Positions 34,705 through 45,934 of a DNA stretch of 64,000 nt are shown here, piece by piece (the stretch's first letter is position 1; every line of letters begins with the position of its first letter). Source of the DNA: Siniperca chuatsi (lineage: Eukaryota; Chordata; Actinopteri; Centrarchiformes; Sinipercidae); NCBI RefSeq assembly GCF_020085105.1, contig NC_058042.1, positions 15,268,501-15,332,500 of the forward strand, read 5' to 3'. Position numbers and translations under genes: made by a program. The notes beneath the pieces are model-generated. The model saw only the letters and a list, made by a program, of their open reading frames with translations, had not been told where the DNA came from and made no database searches.

Positions 34705-37700
34705 GTGAGTCTGACGTTTACAAAGCGTTATTTTTCATCGCAGCAAATGCATCAGTAAGAGCAGCACGAAGGTGTAGATGTAAAGTTGTCGGCCCCTTGT
34801 TTTGGCTTTCATAGCCTCAGGTACAACATCACTGAAGTCCACCTGCTTAGAAAAGTCTCCAATGAATTCATTTGAAGTTGTGCTGTCATATGTTACAGTG
34901 CGTAGACTTGTTTCAGCATTTGTGTCAGTTGAGTTAGATTCAGTGAAAGTACTTTCATCCAGTTTTGTAGTAATACTTTTTCTGGCAACTTCAGATATCC
35001 CTCTAGAGTAGTAAATGCACTGAATCAAGTAGGATATCAATATTAATTTTTTAAAATTTATGTTCTGCCAAAATCCCTGTAGTATTGGGGCAGTTTTAGA
35101 AAATATGGGAATAATCCCCAGCCATTCAATACTTCCTGCCACCGCTGCTAGGATTTGAATTTCTTCTAGCAGTGTTTTGTTCATTGATGCTCCATGCATT
35201 GAGATACACAGGATGACAGCATATAAGATGACTTTGTTGCTTTTTTTCCATCCCACACAGGATTTGGACCAAATTGCTGAAGCAAATGAACTTTTTGATG
35301 CTGTTCTGACTGGCTCAGTCAATCAGGACAAGAACGTTATTACAAATGTGGCACCTCCTAAGGAGACACCAGATAAAGAGGAGGCTAAATCAACAACAGT
35401 GAAAAGTCAAAAAGGAGGGAACTCACTGAGGAGACTGTCATTATATATTGGAAATTTCCCCTGGGTGAGTAACACCCTCTCAGTGTTAATGTTAATTAGA
35501 TTTTTTATTGTATCGTCCAATACCATTTCTGTTGTTTTGTTCACGTGGGCTTGCCTATCACAAGACAGTTTGACAAAATGAGCGCTGCGATGCAACAAAT
35601 GCAATAAATGTGCTCAATTATCTTGGATCTGGTTCTAAACTGCAACCTGCATTCCTCCTTCAGTCACTTTTTTCATATCAGAATTTTTATGTCTGTGTAG
35701 AGTCATCTCATTTCAGGTACTGTAGTGTAATGCCAAGTCAAATAAAACATTCAACCTTTGTTTAAATAAGCATTGTTGTAGTGTGTTGTCAGTTTTCATG
35801 ACACATCCTTTAGCGCTTCTATGAATGACTTAAGATGTGCACATCCTTTACACCATTTGTCCTCTCTGATGTGCAGAAGCAACATATGTCAAACTGAAGT
35901 AATCATCATTGAATAGAGGTGGTAGCTGGTGTGCAATACCGTGGTACAAGACAAGTCAAATGAATTTATTGAATTGATGAAGTGATGCTTTTTCATAGCT
36001 TCACTACACATTCTTACATTTTTGCCTAAACTGACCACAAAAAAGGCAGCGAAAGGTAAATTAAGGGGGGTTATACAGTCCACTTCCACCCTAGAGGCGA
36101 AGAGTGTGAATAGGACAAGTGTATATTGGCTTGGATGAGATTTAGCCAGATGGCACTTTTTTTGAATAAGTGGCTTCAATTACGTCTACATCTACTTCGT
36201 GGCGTGGCATCTCCTCAATTGTGAAGGTTTTCATGTGCGATACACATCTCTCTTGTCCAGGTACTGAGTCCAAAAACAGTAATTGTGTTATCTGCCTTTC
36301 AAGGACTCACAACACTGGTAGACGCTCCCATTTAAAATTTCAGTTTTATTACAATGTTTGAGCCTAAATTTTCTCAAAAAAATGTACTTTTCCTGAAGTA
36401 ATACAATATAAATTTAAAGGGCAGCGCTGAACACTATTTATTAGAATGGCAAAACATCCTCTACTTTCCAAAAGATCTCCAGTGGATTGTTTTACTTTGG
36501 CTTGTGTTGATGCAATAGAATGAGCCTCGAGTTGCCTTAAAAAAAGCAGTAATGCAAAATAGAATTCAAGCTCATCCAGGGGCTTGTCCTAAGTTAACCA
36601 GATACCTTGATAAACCTGTTCTTTGAACAAGGCTCCTGGTTAACTATTAAGCATTTCGTTGTCCTCAAGAATCTCTTAACACAACCCATTTCAAATGCAT
36701 TTGGCTCAAAGTTAAATTAAGTGTGACCTATATGGAGCCAGGACAGTGACTTTAAAATTTGGCATTGAAAACAAAACCAGAACTGAAAAAAGAAACATTA
36801 GCATTGAAACATTTGTATTGGAAAAAGTTATTGTGGCACTGAAAAAAGTTTCACTGAAAAATAAAACGCAGGCATTAAAAATGATTAGCCCTACTGTTTT
36901 TGTTCTCATTATTCTTCCTTCTTATTTTTCTCTGCTAAAAGTGTTCATGCAGCAAAATCCATAAGATCAAAAGTCACCAAAATTGGCAAGTGGGTTGCAA
37001 ATTCCACCCACTATTCAGACTACCACCGCTCGTTTTGAAATTATACAATTTTAGACCTGTGTCTTTAAGTTAAATTTTACATAATACATAATTCAAAATT
37101 GGCTATTGTAACCAAACTTGGTGCACGTGTTTGGATGCTAGGTCCAAGCTTTGTTGAGTTGTCCTGGGATGTTCTGCCTCTAGGGCGTGCCACAAATGCT
37201 AAAAGTATATACCTCATAATCGGCTGCATGGATTAATACAAAATTCGGTTTGCACAATCTAGGGTCATGACTCAGTTGATGCATAAAATGTGGAACTGAT
37301 TGATTAAAATGGGTGTGGCTTATTATAACAAATACAGTACATCCACTGATGTGTAACTAATGTTTGCTTTTCTGCAACCTATGGTCCGTCACATATTTTT
37401 CAAAACATGCTAAATCAATTAACATCTGTATCTCCACAAATTTTTATTCAAATGCTTCCAAAATTGACACAGACATTCTCTTGTTGTTCGAATGGTGTTC
37501 AGATCATGCATGTGGTATTTTGACACCACATGCATTTCATACCACGACTTCTTTGAGGTCATACTACGTTGAAGATGTTAGCGCTGTTGTTTCATGGCTT
37601 TTGGCGGGGGTTTGGACTAGTGTTGGTTTGGGCCCAACTGGGCATATATCTCATCCCTACGGCCTTCGCCTTAGGTTTTAACCAATAGCGAATGCAGTTA

Positions 37701-40700
37701 GAGGGCGGAGCATGTACGACATAGAAATAGTAGGTACCTGGAGATGAGCAATGCATATAGGGTGGGTGCTACTTCACGAATGGTAGTGACTGCAAGAAAA
37801 TAATTCTTCAGGTGCCGAGGAAGAGCCTCGTAAGGGTGAACCAATAGCAAAGCCCGTTAGAGGGCTACGCACGTACTCATAGAACTGGAGTTACATCCAG
37901 GTAACTATCATCTCTCCTTGCTGACAGAAAGTTGAAAAAGAACCGCTGTCACTGGGAAAAAAAACTGACAGCGTAAAAAAACCCTGTCAAAACTGAAAAA
38001 AGAATGACATGAAGAAAAAATCAGAAGATTGTCACAAACCAGACAGACACACAAGAATGCAAAAAGTATCAAAACAAAATGAATTTTTGTTTAATGCCTG
38101 TGTTTTATTTTTCAGTGAAACTTTTATTAGTGCCAGTACTTGTTTCAGTGCAAATACAACTTTTTCCATTATAAATGTCACAATGCCAATGTTCCCTTTT
38201 TCAGTTCAGGTTTTGTTTTCGCCAAATTTTAAAGTCGCTGTCCTGGTTCCATAAACCTAATGTTACGCTTAGCACCTGTTTTAAATGACAGTGGGATGTT
38301 CTGAAACACATCCTGAACAATTTATCCTAGTTAACAAAACAGTTTTACTCAGTGCTACTACATATGAATCTGTTTCTGTCAATCAGCTCAATTTCTGTTT
38401 CTTCAACAGTGACACTATTTATCAAGATCAAAAGTAACTATCTACCATCCTGTCATTTTCTCCTCCCCTCTTCCCAAACCTGCTTCCACCTCCAGTGGAC
38501 ATCTGACAAGGACCTCACATGCATGGCTCAAACTCTGGGTGTGAAGGACATCATAGATATCAAGTTTGCTGAGAACAGAGTCAATGGCCAGTCAAGAGGG
38601 TGAGTGGTTGCAGATCTAGTTTTTATAAAATATTAAGAAATCTCCAAAAAATAAAAGCATTTTGTGTGAGTTCATTTGGTTTTTTTTTTGTAAGAAAGGA
38701 AGATTGTGTTCTGATTTGATTTCTGTGACTTAGTGCTAGTAGCCATACATGTGTTGTTTCTTTCTTTTCTGCAATACAGATATGCAGAAATGGTGGTAAC
38801 CTCAGAAGAATCATTAAAAATATTGTTGGAAAAAATTCCTCAATGTGAACTCCATGGGGAAAGGATAGACTGTCGCTTTGCCACTCGCCAGAACCTCACC
38901 GTGTTTGAGGACACAGCAAATAAACGTAAGAGCACCACAATCTTAAAAAAATACAGTTGAATTTACATCATATTGCAAAATGTTAGTATGACTGCCATCT
39001 TTCACAAAAACAATGTGTTCTCTGTAGGTATACCCATGCGTGTTAATTCCAAAGATCCGAAGGACTCAGATTCTTCGGAAAAGATTCCCTCATTATTATC
39101 ACAGGAATCCAGCCCTCCCCCTGTACCTCCACTTTTTCCATCACATCCAGTTGCAAACAGGTTTCCCTCATTACCCAGCTCTTTCCTTGGACAGCCACCT
39201 CTTCCCTTCCCACATATGCCACCAAACATCCCTCCACCCCCACTACCCCATTTGTTCCCTCCTCATCCAGTCCATGTTCCTAGCCAACCATCTCCCAGTC
39301 TGCATATAAATCCAGCATTCTTCACACCAGCACAAGACGGGCACAGCAGCAAAGCTTACAGCCAGCAAAAGTGAGAACATAAACTGTTTTATATTTATAG
39401 CTATACCACAAACAGTAATAAGTGTTTTTCCCAGTGAGATAAGATGAAACTTGTGGAAAGTGGATCTTTAAAGCAGCAAAAAAACAGGATGCAGAGAGGA
39501 ATGCAAAATAATAGAACATGTGCACATAATTAAGCACATGGAACATATATAATTTTAGTAATATTTTGTGGTGATGGTTAAATAATCTGTTAGTCAGTAT
39601 GACAACAATCTGTATTTTTCAGACACACACCTCAAAGTACAGGTGGAGATTTTGAGGAGCTGATGAACAGAAATAGAGCTGTTGCCAGCAGTGCCATCAC
39701 CAAGGCTGTGTCTGGAGCAACAGCTGGTAAGTACAGCTGATCAGATTCTGTTAAGTGGAAGAAAGAACACAGAACTTAGTCATGTGGAGAAAGGACTGGT
39801 GCCTACCTATGACTGACGGACATATGGAAGACATTTCTTTTTATATTTTCCTTTTTGAATTTATTAATAATAAAACACTGTTAAATACTGTGTGTCATTT
39901 ACATAAGTACTCAGACCCTGTATTCAGTGCAGTTCTCCTTCAGTTATTTAAAGTCTCTGAAAACCTGGTTTCAAATCTGAAATAATTTCCTTGCAACATA
40001 AAATAATCATGACCAAAAAAAACAAAATCAAAATAAAAAATTAACCTTAGTTGTTATTTACTTAAAAGTTGAACCCTCAAAAACTCAGCTTTTCTGCTTC
40101 ATCAGGACTGTGTGGTTGTGGTTTGATCAGATTTGATTAACAAGCCTGGCAATACAAGCAAATAACCCCCACAGCTGTCTTCACATTTGATTCAGATGTT
40201 GCAAAATTCTGATTGGTGCATGGAAAAACACAACATCACCTTTTTCCAACTGAGCCCTGCCCACTTCAAACCAGTTAGAAGAGCTCAGACTAAACACAAA
40301 ATACAGAAAATCTCTTTTGTAAACTGACCAAAATTGTTGTAAGTTTGACAAAACATTTTGTTTTCATGTAGGACTCATCACTCAGAATAAGAAGCTAATT
40401 GAGAAAGTGGGTTTTTAATTTCGTATTCTTGAAAATTAATGCACAAGAGTAGGTAACCACAGCTTTTGTTACATGATCCAAGAGTCCGTTTATTGCCTTC
40501 TTGGCAAACTCAAGGCACATACCTTTTATGTGGGAGTGGCTTCCATTGAGCCACTATACCATAAAGACTTGATTGATGGAGTGTTGCAGAGATGGTTTTA
40601 CATGAACTGTGGAGCCCTGTGTGTGCTCCTGGCAACATTAAGTGCTTCAGCAATTCTTTTTAAAACATGCCTTGCCTTGATCTGTGCTTCAACACAATTG

Positions 40701-41701
40701 TTATCTCAAAGGTCAACAGAGAGTTCCTTGGACCTCATTTAGGCATGTGTATAGCTTTCAAAATCCTAGACATCTAAAAGATGATCAAAAGAAACCGAAT
40801 GCATCTATGCTCCATTTTGAATGTGACTCTAACGGGTCTGGACACATGTAAATGAAAAATTTCTGTTGGAATTTGTAATAATTATTGCAATTATATGCAA
40901 ACCTTCCTGTTTTCGTGTTGTCTATCGGGTATTGTGGGTAGATTATTGCAAAAAAAAAAAAATCTGTTTCAAAATGGTCACTAGACAACTATAACAACAA
41001 AATGTGGCAAATATGGAGGTGGCTTAAGCCCAAATGCATGTGAGTGCTTGACATTTTTGCCTAACTTTACTCTATGTGGGGGGTAAATGTCAAATAATGT
41101 CTTTTTTATTAAACCTAACCCTAAGAGCGTTGAAGTGCTTAACTACTTAAAAGCAACTGTCTCTAATATCTAATTTCTCCAATTGCTAATGCAGGAGACT
41201 TGCGGGTCGCCATGGAGACTCTATTAACTGCCATTGCCATCATTAAGCAGTCCAGAGTGTACGGAGATGAACGCTGCCAAGCCCTGGTCACCTCACTCAA
41301 AGACTGTCTAGTCTCTATCCAGGGCAACTACGGTTACAGGTTTGTGTAATTATGCTTCAGGACTCTCAAACAAAATGCATTTTTTTTTTCCATACAGAAA
41401 CTGAATCTGAGGATGTAACTATCATAAGCTTTTTTATCAGTCAGTATCAAACAAATACACATTTCTATGTAGGGGCAGCAGTCGTTCTCGGGACGAAGAA
41501 AGAGACCGTGACAGGGGTCGTGACAGAGATCGAGAGCGTGACAGAGAACGTGACAGAGAACGTGAAAAAGAAGGTTCTTCTGGTTGGGAAGTTGCGGGAA
41601 TGTCTCGAAGACGCAGAGAACGCTCCTGGAGCGGTGAGAGGGACAAGGAACGCTCGCGGGAATGGGAAAGGCACAGAGATCACAGAGACCGATACCGCTA
41701 A
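34618..41701 (+). CDS. cpsf7: cleavage and polyadenylation specificity factor subunit 7 (CFIm59)
   Basis: CPSF7 is the large-subunit partner of NUDT21 (CFIm25) in cleavage factor Im, which binds UGUA and directs poly(A)-site choice in the nucleus. Eight phase-consistent exons: 34618-34704, 35261-35464, 38496-38599, 38780-38925, 39028-39370, 39623-39726, 41195-41339 and 41473-41701, about 453 residues (human 471). Order: acidic N-terminus (DIIDIYSDL); one RRM with RNP2 LYIGNF and RNP1 [20 protein letters not shown] and FATRQNL; a proline-rich middle; the conserved block [20 protein letters not shown]; and an RD/RE/RS-like tail. The residues and the sdhaf2 neighbour point to CPSF7 rather than CPSF6. 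It is more diverged than most orthologs, so a lineage-specific paralog is possible. Confidence 0.92.
34735..35199 (-). CDS. candidate antisense membrane-protein ORF in cpsf7 intron 1
   Basis: A stop-free minus-strand stretch runs from 35322 to 34735 (195 codons). It has ATG starts at 35199 (154 residues) and 35184 (149 residues) and lies almost wholly in the first coding intron of cpsf7. The predicted protein has a hydrophobic-aromatic first half ([32 protein letters not shown]), a Ser/Thr/Asn-rich middle, an acidic stretch ([12 protein letters not shown]), then basic KAKTRGR followed by a C-terminal hydrophobic segment [14 protein letters not shown], like a tail anchor. Codon composition near the 3' end looks coding. 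I do not recognise the family. No AATAAA was seen just downstream, and the start context is weak. It could be a real nested gene, a retrocopy or chance. Confidence 0.35.
   Translation of the reverse strand: MHGASMNKTLLEEIQILAAVAGSIEWLGIIPIFSKTAPILQGFWQNINFKKLILISYLIQCIYYSRGISEVARKSITTKLDESTFTESNSTDTNAETSLRTVTYDSTTSNEFIGDFSKQVDFSDVVPEAMKAKTRGRQLYIYTFVLLLLMHLLR
35261..35464 (+). CDS. cpsf7: cpsf7 coding exon 2, start of RRM
   Basis: Acceptor catcccacacag. It encodes [18 protein letters not shown], a linker, then [10 protein letters not shown] (RNP2). Donor gtgagt, phase 0. Confidence 0.93.
35465..36730. other. cpsf7 intron 2, left part, no gene seen
   Basis: AT-rich, with no repeat or gene recognised. 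Confidence 0.6.
36731..38253. mobile_element. 1.5-kb DNA element with ~150-bp terminal inverted repeats
   Basis: The left arm 36731-36880 starts tatggagccaggacagtgac. The right arm 38090-38253 is its diverged reverse complement, ending ctgtcctggttccata. Both arms translate into similar Phe-rich frames in opposite directions, which first showed the symmetry. The interior holds other repeat-like sequence, including a tandem pair of aaccaatagc... gttagagggc segments at about 37681-37708 and 37838-37869. No transposase was found. Confidence 0.75.
38496..38599 (+). CDS. cpsf7: cpsf7 coding exon 3, RRM
   Basis: Acceptor cttccacctccag. It encodes [18 protein letters not shown] and [13 protein letters not shown]. 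Donor gtgagt, phase 2. Confidence 0.93.
38780..38925 (+). CDS. cpsf7: cpsf7 coding exon 4, end of RRM
   Basis: It encodes [18 protein letters not shown], then [18 protein letters not shown]. Donor gtaaga, phase 1. Confidence 0.93.
39028..39370 (+). CDS. cpsf7: cpsf7 coding exon 5, proline-rich
   Basis: It encodes a Ser/Asp/Lys-rich start, then a long Pro-rich segment ([29 protein letters not shown]) and [11 protein letters not shown], which matches the HxNPAFF motif of CFIm large subunits. Donor gtgaga, phase 2. Confidence 0.93.
39623..39726 (+). CDS. cpsf7: cpsf7 coding exon 6
   Basis: It encodes [20 protein letters not shown] and SGATA, nearly the family consensus. Acceptor gtatttttcag, donor gtaagt, phase 1. 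Confidence 0.95.
39727..41194. other. cpsf7 intron 6, no gene seen
   Basis: AT-rich, with nothing recognised beyond short homopolymer runs. Confidence 0.6.
41195..41339 (+). CDS. cpsf7: cpsf7 coding exon 7
   Basis: It encodes [20 protein letters not shown] and [16 protein letters not shown], highly conserved in the CPSF6/7 family. Donor gtttgt, phase 2. Confidence 0.95.
41473..41701 (+). CDS. cpsf7: cpsf7 terminal coding exon, RS-like domain
   Basis: It encodes [19 protein letters not shown], more alternating Arg/Asp/Glu, and ends HRDHRDRYR before TAA at 41699. The domain mediates nuclear import and contact with the 3'-end machinery. A gtaagc sequence follows the stop by four bases and could be the donor of a 3' UTR intron. 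Confidence 0.93.
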
Positions 41702-44120
41702 CTTGGTAAGCTTCCCTCTAATTTATATATTTATTTTTCTTCCATCAGACTGTTTTATTATTTGCTGTGTATTTGATTATCAGTTCCATTGTTGGGTTTA
41801 TTAGTACATGTTGTATCGTGTTGAGCTTCTGTGTTTTGGAGTACATCAAGACCACAACAGAAGACTGAGAGAGACTGCCCAAAAATTGCTAAACATAATG
41901 GGAGTTTAATATCACAGAGCCATACAGGGGTGTTGGTTAGTCTCTCTCATACAACATCTTTTAGCTTGCTTGCTTAGTGACCCCAATAGTGCAGAATCAT
42001 TATCATAGAATACAGTAATAACAGTTATTGAGTAATTCCACTACCTACAGAATTTGTATCTAAGCAAAGGTCACAATGGTTCAACCCTCTGGACCTCAGT
42101 CATGCACTGGGTAGCCCTGAGGCCTTCAGTGTAACAGCAGCTTATTGCTTACAGTGTCAAAACAACATAATTTATGTTTATAAATGTCTCCTACTATGGC
42201 TGCATCAGTATATCACATCCCTTTAAAACTACTGTTCGTCAGACCAGATCCCAGGATTGACTAACTCTTGATACCCCACCAGTAAATACTGAATGTGCAC
42301 CATATATATGGAATGAAGGACATTAAAACTTGAAAGTGTCATTCCATTGGATGAATTTCATCTTTTAATTTTGGACCTTTTTTAAGAGATGTCTGTGATT
42401 GTTTGTAATGTGTTTCTGTGTGACTGACTGTTTTTTGTTGTTGTGTGTCTCTTGCAAAACAGATCTTGATCTCAATGAGACTACCTGATTAAATAAAGGT
42501 TTTATGTGTATAAAAAGCTTCAACAAACACAATACAAAAATTGCTTCATATTTTATTTCATTAAGTCTTGTTACCTTTTGTAATTGTGATTGAATAGAAT
42601 ACAATTTTGTCAACATAGAAATATATTAAATCACATGCACATAATTTTCTGCTCTTTAGTTCATTATGAATGTCCGTCACATTTTTCCAACAGTGTGCAT
42701 TTCTGGCCGAACACTTGCTTTAGTCTTAAGAGTTGTTTTAGGCATGTAATTAATTTCAATATAACATTCTGTATTTCTCCCTATATTTATTTATGTGACT
42801 TGAGAGTGTAGATTACTAGGTTTATTTTAAGGTTTTAAGCTGTATTGGATAAACCGTTTAGTTCCTAGTGCTAGTTCAACGCACCCAAAACCTTTTTGAC
42901 AGATTATGGTTCATGTGGTTCAAGTGAAGGTCAGTAAAGTAGTTATTTTTAGTACAAAGTTCTTACTGTGCAATGAACTGTTAAAAGTCTGCAACATTTT
43001 ACGTCACCAGACTCTTAATACATCGTCATCATCACATTTTTAGTCTTACTTCTTATCAGTATATGACGTATATAGACGTACAATCATGGCTATAACTCAA
43101 TAACATATGCAATATAGTAAAGTGAGGTAAAGCATATGCATAACTTAGAGTGAAATGTAAGAAAGCTTTTCAGTCAGTACAAATATTTATAGCATTCTAT
43201 AGTTTTAGGAATTGTAGCAATTGGCATAAAGTGCTAGGACAAAATGCCACTAAGTATTACTGTAGTTGTAAGGACAATTAACACACATCCTCAGAGGCTC
43301 TTGCTATATTAAGCTGCTGGCTAACACAGTCCGTATTTGATTTGTGTAAATGTGGCTTTGAAAAGTATGCATTTTTTTCCTCCCCAGACTGACAGTTTTT
43401 AAGTGTGAAGCAGAGCAAAGACAGGACTTTTTATTTCTGCACCAAGCTGTATAAAATACTGGAGGAATCAAAGGTGAGACTGAAGATGCATCTCCAAAAG
43501 TCTAAAGTATACTTTTTTTTGTTTTGTTCTCCAGTCGTCTGTACATACTGGGACTTTTATCTGCTTTAAGAAAAAAATGTGGTTGTAGATTTGTTGCTGG
43601 AACATCAGATTCCAATGCTTGCATGTGGGGGAACACCTCTTAACAACTTGTGTAATACAGTGTAATGTTTTCACTTCATTTTGTATTAAATCTACAGATT
43701 AAAAAACATTACCTGAAAATATAATTCCAGTGTTTTATTTTCTCAGGCATTTAGGTTGTATTACAGCTGCTCACTGAGTGAGCCTGCCTTAGTTTCATAT
43801 ACTGGTAAGACATTAAAAAACATGTGATCTTAGTGAACAACCTTAGTGAATACTTTTATTGATCATTCTGATGCCTTTACTGCAGATTCTGAGACTGATG
43901 TGGTTAACTTAATTTTCCAAAGGTCTTATTTGGGTCTCTTTTAATATGTAGAATAAGTAAAATTAAAAGCTGTGATTTTCTCCAAGATTTGAGGTGCTGC
44001 TTTTTTTTAAATGCACAGCACACAAGTGTGAGATTTCATTTTCCCCTTATAGTTCCAGTGGAAAGGGGGATGTGTTAACTAGATGAACTAGTAATACAGG
44101 CAACAATGTCATTTAACAGC
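41702..44120 (+). other. cpsf7 3' UTR and intergenic sequence
   Basis: It contains the repeat-derived AATAAA at 42492. The rest is AT-rich, with a UTR-like character up to about 43.7 kb. No second gene was seen. Confidence 0.5.
42440..42515 (+). repeat. dispersed repeat supplying an AATAAA site
   Basis: gcaaaacagatcttgatctc followed by aatgagactacctgatt and aaataaaggtt resembles a very common teleost repeat tail. The AATAAA at 42492-42497 could serve as the cpsf7 polyadenylation signal. Confidence 0.45.
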
Positions 44121-44130
44121 TTTATTTATT
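44121..44130 (-). terminator. polr2l: polyadenylation signal of polr2l
   Basis: Two overlapping AATAAA hexamers on the - strand, about 150 bases past the polr2l stop. No competing site lies closer. Confidence 0.7.
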
Positions 44131-44278
44131 AAAAAAACCCATCAAAGTGCACAAATGAATTTTCCAATAGTATTCACTGTGGTCGCCATTTGTTGTCACC
44201 CATCAATGTAATAACATGAATTTGTCCATGCCACAGCCCCACAAAGTCCTTGCAGTTCTTGAAGGTGGCCAGGTGCAA

Positions 44279-45419
<1,141 letters not shown>

Positions 45420-45545
45420 CGTCACCGATCTAGTCTACCCAAAGCTTAAAATGTTATGTGTTTCTGAGCGAAACTAGCTGCAAGAAAGTGATGGCGGCCT
45501 CCCTCGTTCGCTCTAGCCGCAACAACAGCAGGACTTCCGGCCAGA
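45420..45545 (-). promoter_or_regulatory. polr2l: polr2l promoter and non-coding first exon
   Basis: On the - strand the order is an ETS-type ccggaagt (+ strand acttccgg at 45534-45541), a YY1-type ggccgccatcac (+ strand gtgatggcggcc at 45487-45498), then the exon ending in the gtgagt donor. ETS plus YY1 near the start is typical of ribosomal and polymerase housekeeping genes. Confidence 0.6.
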
Positions 45546-45589
45546 TCTTTCAGAATAAAAGCGTAATTTGCATTTACTGATAAACGTTA

Positions 45590-45862
45590 ACATTTTATTA
45601 GATACACCCTCATTGATATAAATAGGATGGACAAAATATTTTAAACATCTCCCAGTATAACGCAACGCAGTACATTTCAACAGCAGCACAAACCACAGCC
45701 TCCAAAATGACCATAAAGTTAACTGAACACCTCTCTTAAATAGTTTGAACAAAAGCTGATGCCATTTACAAACATTATAACCCCCATGAAGGTAGGATTC
45801 TGTTGCAGAGCTGTTGTGGTAGACCGCATTGGTTTTACTAGGTGTACCTAGTTGAGGCTTTT
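45590..45862 (+). repeat. teleost dispersed repeat, ~270 bases
   Basis: The core (aaccacagcctccaaaatga, ccataaagttaactgaacac, ctgttgcagagctgttgtgg) and the end actaggtgtacctagttg belong to a repeat I know from many fish genomes. A fragment of the same family lies at 17303-17340. Confidence 0.55.
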
Positions 45863-45934
45863 GATTAATATCTTACACTGCATTGTAACTTTTACTCTCC
45901 CATTTTATCTTGTTTTAATTTTCTATTTGGAACA

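Noticed and set aside
41437..41683. Arg/Ser- and Thr/Phe-rich minus-strand frames
   Set aside because: They are shadows of the repetitive Arg/Asp/Glu codons in the last cpsf7 exon.
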